Assembly: GCF_000614205.1 (NCBI RefSeq)
Contig: NZ_BAKN01000025.1
Coordinates: 1 to 43,517 of the forward strand
Source of the DNA: Hoylesella saccharolytica JCM 17484
GTDB lineage: Bacteria; Bacteroidota; Bacteroidia; Bacteroidales; Bacteroidaceae
Direction of reading: 5' to 3'
DNA: 43,517 nt
In this document: positions 34,884 to 42,982 of the stretch, in pieces
Layout: each line of letters opens with the position of its first letter
How positions within the stretch are numbered: the stretch's first letter is position 1
The notes under the pieces: model-generated
The model's input: only the letters and a program-made list of their open reading frames with translations
Told to the model about the DNA's origin: nothing
The model's database searches: none
Translations under genes and position numbers: made by a program

Positions 34884-35336
34884 ATGAAAGTAAAGATTTT
34901 GTTAAAGTCTAAGGTGAATATCTCTCAGTTGTTTAAGATATTACCTTTTGTATGTGTTATTCTGCTATCGGGTTGTAGCGTATTGGAAGAAACTGAGGGA
35001 TTTATTTCTTCTCAAAATACTACCAATAAAGATGCCGCGCGCTTTATAAAAACCATCAACAACCAACCTGATTAATTAAGTCTTTATCGCAATTTGCTGG
35101 CTGATTATCAGCCAACGTACGATTTGGTAAAAATGAAATATGGTTCAGAACATGGCATGTATTATTTTGTTCCTTATTGCGAACCTGTTTCAGCAGAAGT
35201 AAAAGGTGCTATTTTAATAATTATCCTAAAGGTATTTAATGGAGGTATTAAAGTAGTAAAATACAATAGGGAAGATTCATGGGGACCAATAGCCTATGAT
35301 ATAACTGATAATAATGAACTTGTAAGATGTAAATAA
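34884..35336 (+). pseudogene. Small lipoprotein, interrupted by an in-frame stop
   Basis: The frame starts MKVKILLKSKVNISQLFK, has a lipoprotein signal (VCVILLSGC), and reads to TAA at 35073-35075 (codon 64). The same frame continues as LSLYRNLLADYQPTYDLVKMKYGSEHG... to TAA at 35334. No usable start codon lies between, so this looks like a 150-residue lipoprotein with a nonsense mutation. The product is not recognised. It ends one base before the secreted-protein gene, so the two form a pair. Stubs of this gene remain before copies 2 and 3 of the partner. Confidence 0.65.
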
Positions 35337-35337
35337 T

Positions 35338-35820
35338 ATGAAAAAGATAATTTGTTACATTCTGTTTGGATTGATGAGTTTATCTGCAAATGCTCAAACC
35401 GACTCTTCTCTTGTTTCCGTAGCAAACGATACGATAAGGCAAGAAGAATTGTTGAAAAAACTGGTTAAAGAAAAATATAGGTTTTATTTTCATCGTGTCT
35501 CTAAGTTATACGATATACTGAAGAAAGCAGATTTTCCTATTAAATACATAGCATCAATAGATGCTGAAGGGTGGGGACAGCCGGACGGGAAAGGCTACGT
35601 TGTAGGTATCATTCTTTTTAATAAAACTTTTGATGAAATTATGGCAGGGGCTGAAGTGCTCAGTCTCAGAATACCGTTAGCTATGAAAATAGAATATAGT
35701 GAATTTTGGAATAGTTTTCCTGACACAGAAGGGATAGAAGAAATATTAGAAGGGGTTGAAGGTTATGGTGTAAAGTTTATTTCATATAAAAAAGAGAGAC
35801 CTTTTCCGCGGAGAAAATAG
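35338..35820 (+). CDS. Secreted paralogue family, copy 1
   Basis: A 160-residue exported protein (signal MKKIICYILFGLMSLSANAQ) that I do not recognise. It shares a layout with the two paralogues downstream: signal, helical segment ending KLYDILKKADFPIKYIASIDA, then G..QPDGKGYVVGIILFN, then a basic C-terminus. It starts one base after the lipoprotein stop (TAA-T-ATG), so the pair is cotranscribed and probably coupled. Confidence 0.75.
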   Translation: MKKIICYILFGLMSLSANAQTDSSLVSVANDTIRQEELLKKLVKEKYRFYFHRVSKLYDILKKADFPIKYIASIDAEGWGQPDGKGYVVGIILFNKTFDEIMAGAEVLSLRIPLAMKIEYSEFWNSFPDTEGIEEILEGVEGYGVKFISYKKERPFPRRK

Positions 35821-36488
35821 GTAAAGCTATTTTCTCGCTATCTAATTTAATATGAATTTAAACTCTGATTTCAAGAGGTCATATTTTTCATTAATCATCA
35901 GGCAATAATGACAATAAGTTTCTTGAAGTGGTTTGGAAGGAAATTTAAATATGAAACAGTGCAAAGCGTGAGAAATCAAATTATAACAAGAAACTTAAAA
36001 AGCACGCAATTAGTGATAATGAGTAATGTTTTCTTTTTCTGTTTTCTAATATTTAGGAAATATCAATAAGAGGTTTGATTAAATTGCCATATACTTTCAA
36101 AACCAAAGCAACTTCCCTGCTAACAATGATTCTTGATAGGGAGGTTGCTGATGTAGGGATAGGTTAAAGCATAATTTTTGAGTTGAAAAAATTATGTTTT
36201 TAGAGAAGCAAAACTTGTTTTTCGTCTTTTCAATCCTGTTTGTTGAAATTTTAAATGTTAGAATAGGGCAAAATACAAGAAATAGGATTGTAAGTAGAAA
36301 GCCTTGTAAGCCGATAATCTGTTATTTCTTGTGTGTCTTTTTCTCCTTGTCTTGGTATAAGTAAGGATGGTGTTTCTCGGCTTAATGTGCTATTTTTCAA
36401 GCCTGTTTATTCATGCATTATCATCTGAAAAGCAGCAATTCAAAGTTAATTTGTATAACGAAAATGGTAATATAGTGAGAAACTATCG
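35821..36488. other. Gene-free spacer between module copies 1 and 2
   Basis: AT-rich, with no supportable gene. It holds 22-bp-unit cluster 5 (36161-36226) and copy 2 of the ~140-bp repeat (36214-36353). Confidence 0.7.
36161..36226. repeat. 22-bp-phased units, cluster 5
   Basis: Three degenerate units at 36161, 36183 and 36205, for example TTGAAAAAATTATGTTTTTAG. They sit in the same position relative to the ~140-bp repeat as the end of cluster 4, so they were probably carried along in the module duplication. Confidence 0.65.
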
Positions 36489-36496
36489 TATATTTG
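36489..36496 (+). promoter_or_regulatory. -7 element of module copy 2
   Basis: TATATTTG in the context CTATCGTATATTTG, as before copy 1. Confidence 0.6.
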
Positions 36497-36525
36497 TGAT
36501 GTATAAACCAATGCCATTGTATTGT

Positions 36526-36609
36526 ATAAAGGCAAAGATTATCTTAAAATCTAAGGTTTATATCTTTCAACTATTAGGGATAGATGATGTGTCCGTTAAA
36601 TGTGAGTAA
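36526..36609 (+). pseudogene. Lipoprotein stub, module copy 2
   Basis: An 84-nt remnant reads (I)KAKIILKSKVYIFQLLGIDDVSVKCE. The first part matches the start of the copy 1 lipoprotein (KVKILLKSKVNISQLF) and the last part matches its end (DNNELVRCK). The middle is deleted in frame and the start codon is ATA. The stop is one base before the secreted gene, as in copy 1. Confidence 0.7.
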
Positions 36610-36610
36610 G

Positions 36611-37075
36611 ATGAAAAAAGTATTGTTTACCTTTTTATTCAGTTTATTAAGTGTCCTTGTTGTAAATGCACAAACTGAATACACACTTCATTCTCAATCG
36701 GAGATGAAGGCGTATTTAGAAAGAATGGTAGCGCAAAAGTGGTTTATTGGCCGCCCACTTTCAGAATTATACGATGCGTTTAAAAAAATAGGCTTTCCGA
36801 TAAAGCATATGTCTACGATGGCGAGTGGAGGTTATGTGAGTCCTGATGGGGAAGACATGACCACTGGCGTGGTGATTTATAATGCAGATTTGCATACGAT
36901 AGATACCGGTGCTCGGCTTTTTAGTATTTATATAGAGTTAGATATATATAAGAAAGATAGAGAACTTTGGAACAAGCTTCCTGATGAAGGATGGATGGAA
37001 ATACTGCAAAAACGCACTCGAGAGTATAAGATTACAGATATTACCTATGAGTTTGGGGCAATTGTTCCTCGTTAA
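36611..37075 (+). CDS. Secreted paralogue family, copy 2
   Basis: A 154-residue exported protein with signal MKKVLFTFLFSLLSVLVVNAQ. The mature part has TLHSQSEMKAYLERMVAQKW, LYDAFKKIGFPIKHMSTM, SPDGEDMTTGVVIYNAD and DEGWMEILQKRTREYKI. It is strongly similar to copy 3 and clearly related to copy 1. Function is unknown. Start ATG 36611 follows the stub stop by one base; an upstream in-frame ATG at 36584 lies in the stub and is less likely. Confidence 0.75.
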   Translation: MKKVLFTFLFSLLSVLVVNAQTEYTLHSQSEMKAYLERMVAQKWFIGRPLSELYDAFKKIGFPIKHMSTMASGGYVSPDGEDMTTGVVIYNADLHTIDTGARLFSIYIELDIYKKDRELWNKLPDEGWMEILQKRTREYKITDITYEFGAIVPR

Positions 37076-37148
37076 AAGTAACAATTGAACGATATCTATA
37101 TGTCCTAGTTTTTCTTATTTAGAATATATATATAGGTTGAATTTATTG

Positions 37149-37156
37149 TATATTTG
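37149..37156 (+). promoter_or_regulatory. -7 element of module copy 3
   Basis: TATATTTG, matching the elements before copies 1 and 2. Confidence 0.6.
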
Positions 37157-37162
37157 AATTGT

Positions 37163-37246
37163 ATAAAGACAAAGATTATCTTAAGATCTAAGGTTTATAT
37201 CTTTCAGCTATCGGGGATAGATGATGTGTCTGTTAAATGTGAGTAA
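37163..37246 (+). pseudogene. Lipoprotein stub, module copy 3
   Basis: The same fused 5'/3' remnant as at 36526-36609: ATA start, KDKDYLKI-type reading or KTKIILRSKVYIFQLSGIDDVSVKCE in frame, TAA one base before the secreted gene. It shares the deletion with copy 2, so copy 3 arose after the deletion. Confidence 0.65.
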
Positions 37247-37247
37247 G

Positions 37248-37718
37248 ATGAAAAAAGTATTGTTTACCTTTTTATTCAGTTTATTAAGTGTTCTTGTTGT
37301 AAATGCACAAACTGAATATACACTTCATTCTCAATCGGAGATGAAGGTGTATTTAGAAAAAATGGTAGCGCAAAAGTGGTTTATTGGTGGCCCAATTTCA
37401 GAACTATACGATGCGTTTAAAAAAGTAGGCTTTCCTATCAATTACATGTCTACAACAGAAAGTGGAGCTTATGTTAATTCGGATGGAGCAGATTATACCA
37501 CTGGTGTTGTAATTTTCAATGAAGATGTCGACAGAATAAGGGCAGGAGCTTACGTCTTTATGGTCTATGTATCATTAGATATTTATATGAAAGATAGAGA
37601 ACTTTGGAGAGGTCTTCCTGATGAGGGGTGGATGGAAGGACTACAAAAGCGTACTCGAGAGTATAGAATTATGAACATTACTTATAAATACAAAAGAATC
37701 TTTCCTCTCCGGAAATGA
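37248..37718 (+). CDS. Secreted paralogue family, copy 3
   Basis: A 156-residue exported protein with the same signal peptide as copy 2 and a similar mature part (SEMKVYLEKMVAQKWFIGGP, LYDAFKKVGFPINYMSTT, SDGADYTTGVVIFNEDVD, DEGWMEGLQKRTREYRI). Differences from copy 2 cluster between about residues 75 and 110, in the segment after the GxY/DG motif. ATG 37248 follows the stub stop by one base. Function unknown. Confidence 0.75.
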   Translation: MKKVLFTFLFSLLSVLVVNAQTEYTLHSQSEMKVYLEKMVAQKWFIGGPISELYDAFKKVGFPINYMSTTESGAYVNSDGADYTTGVVIFNEDVDRIRAGAYVFMVYVSLDIYMKDRELWRGLPDEGWMEGLQKRTREYRIMNITYKYKRIFPLRK

Positions 37719-37808
37719 CAGCGTGGTTACTTATATATCCGATTGTTTTTCTTACTTAGAAATGTATACTCTCGGTGTTGTGGTCTTTAAAAGTTATAAA
37801 CCATAAGT

Positions 37809-38035
37809 ATGCAACATGTTGTTTATTGCCTTTTATTCAGTTTGATAAGTGTGTTTACCGTGAATACGCAAACCAACAGAACGCTCCATACGGATGCGGA
37901 AATACAAGCCTATTTAGATGATATTGTAAACAATAAAAAGTTTACGAGTGGGTATTTTATGAGCTATACAATGATTTTTAAGAGGTAGGATTTGCAGTTA
38001 AGCACGTATCAACAATAGCAACTAACCCGTGTTTC
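37809..38035 (+). pseudogene. Secreted paralogue family, decayed copy 4
   Basis: From ATG 37809 the frame reads MQHVVYCLLFSLISVFTVNTQ, TLHTDAEIQAYLDDIVNNKKF and then a TAG at 37986. In the next frame the family motif continues as ELYNDF-stop-EVGFAVKHVSTIAT, matching LYDAFKKIGFPIKHMSTM. The gene carries a frameshift and stops and lacks its 3' half. Confidence 0.75.
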
Positions 38036-38040
38036 TTATT

Positions 38041-38658
38041 GGAAGATAGAAAAGATTTCGTACGATAGGACTACCATTTTTAACTGTATGAATAATGTTC
38101 AGTAACTGATGGAGGTTAAGCTCATCCATCATTCACTCTTTCTATATGGGTGTGTATTCGCTAATATTCGCATTTTGTATCATGCCATCACCATTAATTT
38201 TCCCTATTACGTCTATTGTTAATATATAACAACTCATTACAAGATATACTTTATAATTGTTATTTTTTTGTATCCTTCCATAAGGGATTTCATCTAAAAT
38301 TTGTTTTTGTCGTTTTTATAAAGTAGGCTGGAATAACCAGCCTACCAATTGTCCATTACTAAAACCCGAGAGGTTTTCAGCCTACCAAATGTCCATTACG
38401 CCTGTTTTTATAACTTTGCAAAAGCTATATCAAGCAAAGAAAATAGTAAAAGTACCTTGTTAAACGGCTTGTCTAAAAAATATTTTAGGATGAAAGAAAT
38501 TACACGTGCAGGCGAAACCTTGCGTTTTGTGGCGCAAATGATGGCAGAAAACGAGCACATTTTTGCCTATCAATAGGAGAGGGTGTCGTTTTTTTGATAT
38601 ACTGGGCGAGGTTTTCGGGTTTGGATAACAGCGAAACATGCCCATTGTTTCTTTCAAC
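38041..38658. other. Mostly gene-free region with hairpins
   Basis: It contains a perfect hairpin at 38323-38345 (GTAGGCTGG/CCAGCCTAC), a 22-bp direct repeat (38338-38359 and 38378-38399; CAGCCTACCAA.TGTCCATTA), a small hairpin AAAACC/GGTTTT at 38361-38377, a -7-like TAACTTTG at 38411-38418, and a possible 28-residue reading frame at 38490-38576. Confidence 0.6.
38490..38576 (+). CDS. Possible small peptide or gene remnant
   Basis: ATG 38490 opens a 28-residue frame (MKEITRAGETLRFVAQMMAE, then NEHIFAYQ, stop). It has protein-like composition and follows TAACTTTG at 38411, but it is too short to judge. It could be the tail of a lost gene. No relative is recognised. Confidence 0.25.
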   Translation: MKEITRAGETLRFVAQMMAENEHIFAYQ

Positions 38659-39330
38659 TTAAAACTCGAAACCTACTTGCAGCTTGAGCATTCCCTCACT
38701 GTCTGCAGCGTAGAAAGTGTTGCCGAAGCCGGCGTAAAGGGCGTGTTTGTTACTAAATGCAAGTCGGCAACCTATGGTCGAATCAAAGTAAAGACCGTTT
38801 GATTCGCCAATAAAATTGTAGCCGATTTTCGTGCTGAAACACGGCGTAATTGGTCCGTTAATAATATTAGCACGTATATTTGCAAAGACAGGAATAGCCA
38901 CATCATCATGCGAAGGACTGTAACTGAAAGCTGCTCCGCCACCCACATAGAGGTAAGGAAGCATCTGGTATCCCAAACTTACTGCCGTTTCTATTCTATC
39001 ATACTCACCGTAGCGAATACCTATTGCATACGAGCTTTCGACAAAAACTTTGAAACCCCGTGCTATTTCATGCTTTTTAAATCTACTTTCACTATAAAGT
39101 TGATGGGGTATTTCGGATTCTTTGGCGATATGTTCAACACTACTCATTTCGTAGATAAAGATTCTTCCGTCGGCTGTTTTTATGGTGAGTTGCTTGTCGG
39201 GAATAACTTCGAGCACCCAACCGCGAATAATACTGCCATCTTTGAAGTATATTACATCTTCTGGCTTTTGTGCCTGAGCTGCTGTAAAAAGTCCTGCAAA
39301 GAGTACCAAAAAGAATAAAACTTTCTTCAT
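38659..39330 (-). CDS. Outer-membrane beta-barrel-like protein
   Basis: A 223-residue exported protein with signal MKKVLFFLVLFAGLFTAAQAQ. The N-terminal part (DVIYFKDGSIIRGWVLEVIPDKQLTIKTADGRIFIYEMSSVEHI) is a small beta domain common before Bacteroidota outer-membrane barrels. The rest is alternating barrel strands (VSLGYQMLPYLYVGGGAAFSY, PVFANIRANI, LYAGFGNTFY) ending in the aromatic LQVGFEF. Function unknown. It lies 54 bp upstream on the same strand from nothing obvious; pyrD is transcribed towards it from the right. Confidence 0.75.
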   Translation of the reverse strand: MKKVLFFLVLFAGLFTAAQAQKPEDVIYFKDGSIIRGWVLEVIPDKQLTIKTADGRIFIYEMSSVEHIAKESEIPHQLYSESRFKKHEIARGFKVFVESSYAIGIRYGEYDRIETAVSLGYQMLPYLYVGGGAAFSYSPSHDDVAIPVFANIRANIINGPITPCFSTKIGYNFIGESNGLYFDSTIGCRLAFSNKHALYAGFGNTFYAADSEGMLKLQVGFEF

Positions 39331-39384
39331 GTGATGTATAGATGTTGAATATAAACAATTAAAAGGTAGGGTTTGAGGTAGGTT

Positions 39385-40290
39385 TTATATCACCCCTATA
39401 ATCTCTTTCACGTCTTTTACACCGTGATTATCGAGCCAAAGGTCTATGCCGTTACACACTCTTAGCGTAACGGCAGGGTCGAGAAAGTTGGCTGTTCCGA
39501 TTTGAATAGCTGTGGCTCCTGCCATCAGAAATTCAAGTGCGTCGATAGCATTGCATATTCCACCCAGTCCGATAACAGGAATTTTAACAGCCTTTGCTAC
39601 CTGCCACACCATCCGAAGTGCAATAGGTTTGATGGCCGGACCGCTTAATCCACCCGTATCAATGCTAAGAACCGACTGCCGTTTTTCAACGTCCACCGCC
39701 ATTCCCATCAGCGTGTTGATAAGTGAAACACTGTCGGCCCCCTCATCTTCTACCGCTCGTGCGATGTCGGCAATGCTTGTGACATTGGGCGAGAGCTTCA
39801 CGATGAGCGTTTTGTTGTAACGCTTTCGCACCGCCCGTACCACGCTTGCTGCCCCCGCACAGGTTGTGCCGAAAGCCATTCCGCCTTGCTTTACATTAGG
39901 ACAAGATATGTTCAGTTCGATGGCAGGAATGTTTTCCAATGTGTTGATACGCGCTGCACACTCGGCATAATCGTCGGGTGTGTTGCCGCTTACATTGACA
40001 ATCATCCGTGTATCGATGTCTTTTATCTGCGGATAGATATGCTCGGCAAAGTAATCTACGCCTTTGTTTTGCAGTCCTACACAGTTAAGCATACCCTGTG
40101 ACGTCTCTGCCATGCGCGGATAATCGTTGCCCTCGCGCGGCAGTAGTGTTGTACCCTTTACAATGATACCCCCGATTTGGTCGAGCGGTACAAAGTCTTC
40201 AAACTCTAATCCGTAGCCGAACGTTCCCGATGCCGTCATCACCGGGTTTTTCATCGATAAGTTGCCGATTTGTGTATGTAGTTTTGCCAT
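39385..40290 (-). CDS. pyrD: Dihydroorotate dehydrogenase B, catalytic subunit
   Basis: Oxidises dihydroorotate to orotate in pyrimidine synthesis, using FMN. The 301-residue class 1B protein has [38 protein letters not shown], the catalytic-loop block [17 protein letters not shown] (Cys as base, typical of class 1), LSPNVTSI, and the FMN phosphate sites PVIGLGGI and QIGTANF. It follows pyrK by 57 bp, and the two gene products form the PyrDK complex that passes electrons to NAD. Confidence 0.95.
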   Translation of the reverse strand: MAKLHTQIGNLSMKNPVMTASGTFGYGLEFEDFVPLDQIGGIIVKGTTLLPREGNDYPRMAETSQGMLNCVGLQNKGVDYFAEHIYPQIKDIDTRMIVNVSGNTPDDYAECAARINTLENIPAIELNISCPNVKQGGMAFGTTCAGAASVVRAVRKRYNKTLIVKLSPNVTSIADIARAVEDEGADSVSLINTLMGMAVDVEKRQSVLSIDTGGLSGPAIKPIALRMVWQVAKAVKIPVIGLGGICNAIDALEFLMAGATAIQIGTANFLDPAVTLRVCNGIDLWLDNHGVKDVKEIIGVI

Positions 40291-40347
40291 TTGCTTGGAG
40301 TTGATTGATAAGTTTGCAAGTTGATAAGAGGTGTGTGTTGGTAAGAA

Positions 40348-41121
40348 CTATGTCCACAGCAGTTGGCGGGTATCAAACACCGGGCCCTCTGTGCAAACAC
40401 AGCGGTTACCGTCGGTAGTTTTCTCTACGCAGCACAGACATGCGCCGATGCCACACGCCATCATGTTCTCGAGCGACACTTCGCACGCTATGTCTTCTTT
40501 AGCCGCATAGCGCGCCACTGCCATCATCATCGGCTTAGGGCCGCAAGTGCATATCTTGTCAAAACGTTCCCTTTGCAGAACCGAATGTTGGGTAACAAAG
40601 CCTTGTTCGCCCGCCGAGCCATCCTCTGTGGTTACCCACACGCGTCCGATACGCTCAAAAGCTTCCATCTCTAACAGTGCGTTTTTCGTGCGTGCTCCCA
40701 ACAGAAAGGTGGGCATTGCCCCCATCTCACGTATTTTTTGCCCCAAGAACAGCAGCGGAGCAACACCTACGCCGCCGCCTACGAGCAGAAAACGCTCGCT
40801 TGGTGATGCGGGTAACGAGAATGCTTTACCCAAAGGCAGAATGCAGTTAAGCTTTTCTCCGGATTTCAGTCTGGCCATTTGGCGCGTTCCATCGCCCACT
40901 GTTGCCACGAGCAGCCATAGCTCGTTGCGTTCAAAATCTACAAAGTTGATGGATATGGGCCTGCGAAGAAAGGTGGAAGGCGAATGCTCTATACGCACCT
41001 CGACAAATTGTCCGGGTTGCATCGGCGGTAATGGCAGACTGTGTGTAAGCTTTATCAGCACATAATTCTCATTGATTTGTTCTACGGATATAACGCTGAG
41101 GTCGAGACAATACTTTTTCAT
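40348..41121 (-). CDS. pyrK: Dihydroorotate dehydrogenase B, electron transfer subunit
   Basis: A 257-residue FAD and [2Fe-2S] protein. It has the FAD-binding RRPISINFV block, the NAD-binding FLLVGGGVGVAPLLFLGQ, CGPKPMMMAV, and the iron-sulfur cysteines CGIGACLCCVEKT and CVCTEGPVF. This matches PyrK, which passes electrons from PyrD to NAD+. A -7 element TATCTTTG lies at 41148-41155 on the minus strand, 27 bp before the ATG. Confidence 0.95.
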   Translation of the reverse strand: MKKYCLDLSVISVEQINENYVLIKLTHSLPLPPMQPGQFVEVRIEHSPSTFLRRPISINFVDFERNELWLLVATVGDGTRQMARLKSGEKLNCILPLGKAFSLPASPSERFLLVGGGVGVAPLLFLGQKIREMGAMPTFLLGARTKNALLEMEAFERIGRVWVTTEDGSAGEQGFVTQHSVLQRERFDKICTCGPKPMMMAVARYAAKEDIACEVSLENMMACGIGACLCCVEKTTDGNRCVCTEGPVFDTRQLLWT

Positions 41122-41147
41122 TTATTTGTTAGCAATGAATGGTTATG

Positions 41148-41155
41148 CAAAGATA
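41148..41155 (-). promoter_or_regulatory. -7 element of the pyrK-pyrD operon
   Basis: TATCTTTG on the minus strand. No clear -33 at standard distance. Confidence 0.55.
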
Positions 41156-41269
41156 CCCCTTTTTTTCGACATCGCGACAGATTGTGCGAGATACCCATCA
41201 GGTGTATGCCCGTTAATTGAACGAGGGCGAATGGCGGTGAGGAATATGGCATTATGCTGCTTGAACCTT

Positions 41270-42535
41270 TTACAAAAGACTTTTAAGGATATGTTCCAAT
41301 TCGTCGGCTTGGGGATAAATAGCCACGATAGTACCGTCTTGCTTAATTAGAAATCCGCCACCGACGCTGTTCATACCATTCTTTGGCCATATCTGATGTT
41401 GGTCGTTCAGTTCTACAAGGTTAGTCCACGTGTAACCATCGTGCTTTGCAGCCTCTTCCATTGCCCCCGTTTTATATTCTCTGGCGATACCGATAATCTG
41501 AAAGCCCTTATCCTTATATCGTTCGTAAACAGGAATAATACTCTTGGCATGCTTTCGGCAAGAGCCACACCAACTGGCCCACAGGTTGATATAGATAACC
41601 TTGCCTTTGAACAAAGACGACAGTTTGACATCCCTGCCATCTGTGCCCCGCACCATATAGTCGATATACGGTTTGCCCACCATTAGTTTTGTAGCAGCCA
41701 ACGCCTCTTGAGCCGCCCTCTTGCTGTAGGGATGCTTCGGCATATAGTGGGCATAATTATCGAAATAAGCCTTTATAAGTTCGGCATACGACTTAGGATA
41801 GCGTTTATAAGAAGCTCCCTCGATAATCAGCGAAAGCCCGTAAAAGCACTTGTTTGTTTTGAGCCACTTTACCTGTTCTGCCCTATATTCATCTTTTAAA
41901 TTAAAGTAAGCCGCCTCTATCTTCGAGCCCCTATCCGAGAATACATCATCTGGCAGAAGCCTGCGCAAACTATCTACATTTGTCTCTCTATCCGATTTCA
42001 GCTTCTCTTCAATTTCATACACCATGGGCTTGTAATAAAGCTTGGTCTTATGCAGACTGTCTCTCTCGGCATCCAGCCTTTGAAACCTCTGTGCGTAAAT
42101 TGCGTAAACCGAGTCTGCGTAATTCCGATATTTCATCTCCATACCTGCCTCCTTGCCATCGCTCTCTACCCTTATACACTCGTCCTTGCTCTTGGGAATA
42201 ACGATGTGCACATGTCCGTTTTCTACGATAAACTCGGTTGTTCGCATCGATCCCCTTTCGTATTCGCTGCGCAGCACAATCTGATAACACCTCAGCCCAT
42301 CCGTCTTGAGGTTGTACATAAACCGTCCGTCTTTCACCTCTACTACGATGCATTCGTTTGTCGGCTTCCGTTCGTCGAGTTCGAATCTGCGCGAGTCGGC
42401 CAGTATATCGTATAAAATCACCTGCCGCTCCGTTTTATCTTCCACCTCGCCGGTGATGCGACACACAACAGATTGTGCCCCGGCAAATTCTCCGCTCAGC
42501 AAGAGTGTTAGAGTTAAGAGTAATAGTTTTCTCAT
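41270..42535 (-). CDS. TlpA-like thioredoxin-family protein with altered cis-Pro loop
   Basis: A 421-residue exported protein (signal MRKLLLLTLTLLLSGEFAGAQ). An N-terminal beta domain of the DUF4369 type (VVCRITGEVEDKTERQVILYDI, DGRFMYNL) is followed by a charged helical region (about 130-275) and a C-terminal thioredoxin domain with WASWCGSCRKHAKSI (about 320-334). The usual cis-proline loop (V-P-T) reads NSVGGGFLIKQDGTI, with Gly in place of Pro. The protein probably acts in the periplasm as a thiol-disulfide protein; the missing cis-Pro could change its activity. It stands alone. Confidence 0.82.
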   Translation of the reverse strand: MRKLLLLTLTLLLSGEFAGAQSVVCRITGEVEDKTERQVILYDILADSRRFELDERKPTNECIVVEVKDGRFMYNLKTDGLRCYQIVLRSEYERGSMRTTEFIVENGHVHIVIPKSKDECIRVESDGKEAGMEMKYRNYADSVYAIYAQRFQRLDAERDSLHKTKLYYKPMVYEIEEKLKSDRETNVDSLRRLLPDDVFSDRGSKIEAAYFNLKDEYRAEQVKWLKTNKCFYGLSLIIEGASYKRYPKSYAELIKAYFDNYAHYMPKHPYSKRAAQEALAATKLMVGKPYIDYMVRGTDGRDVKLSSLFKGKVIYINLWASWCGSCRKHAKSIIPVYERYKDKGFQIIGIAREYKTGAMEEAAKHDGYTWTNLVELNDQHQIWPKNGMNSVGGGFLIKQDGTIVAIYPQADELEHILKSLL

Positions 42536-42561
42536 GTCTTTTGTCTTTTGGTTAGAACCCT

Positions 42562-42614
42562 TTACGTAATTTCGGGATAAGAGATGGCAGCCATAGCGCT
42601 TATTATTTATTTCT
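42562..42614. repeat. Dispersed repeat end, copy D (inverted)
   Basis: Read on the minus strand, GAAATAAATAATAAGCGCTATGG and CTCTTATCCCGAAATTACG align with the right half of copy A (GAAATAAATCAATAGG.GCTATGAGC, TTCTTATCCCGAATTCGCG). Confidence 0.6.
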
Positions 42615-42663
42615 TACTTCTGTTCTCAGTCTTTCTGCACCATTTATTCATGATTACATCCCC

Positions 42664-42750
42664 TTCTAACCTTCCAAAAGGTAAAGTGAAAGGGGATGAA
42701 AAGCTGAAAAGGTGAAAGGATGCAGACGCCACATAACAAGTAAAAGGCAT
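42664..42750. repeat. Polypurine GGTGAAA-type repeat, second copy
   Basis: Contains AAAGGTGAAAGG reiterations and GGATGCAGACGCCACATAA (42718-42736), also found at 20678-20696. The stretch 42751-42980 shows no gene. Confidence 0.6.
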
Positions 42751-42982
42751 GTAATGAATGCGGCACACCCCTCCCTTTTAAAGAGAGATAGAGAGGAGAT
42801 GGCTTATACCTAACTCACGTAATCGTTTACAAATGTAGTCAATTCTCCTCAATCTGCTTTCGATACTGCATTAAAAGTGTAACCAATAAGCCTCCGCCTT
42901 ATAACCCCACTGTTTCTGCCCCCTTATAGCATTCCGCCGATGGCATTATTGTGTAAGAAACAAATAAAAGTAGAAGAAAAAC

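Noticed and set aside
36367..36609. An 80-residue plus-strand gene
   Set aside because: Its promoter-like TATATTTG lies inside the frame, and only the last 27 codons have homology, to both ends of the copy 1 lipoprotein. Treated as a deletion stub.
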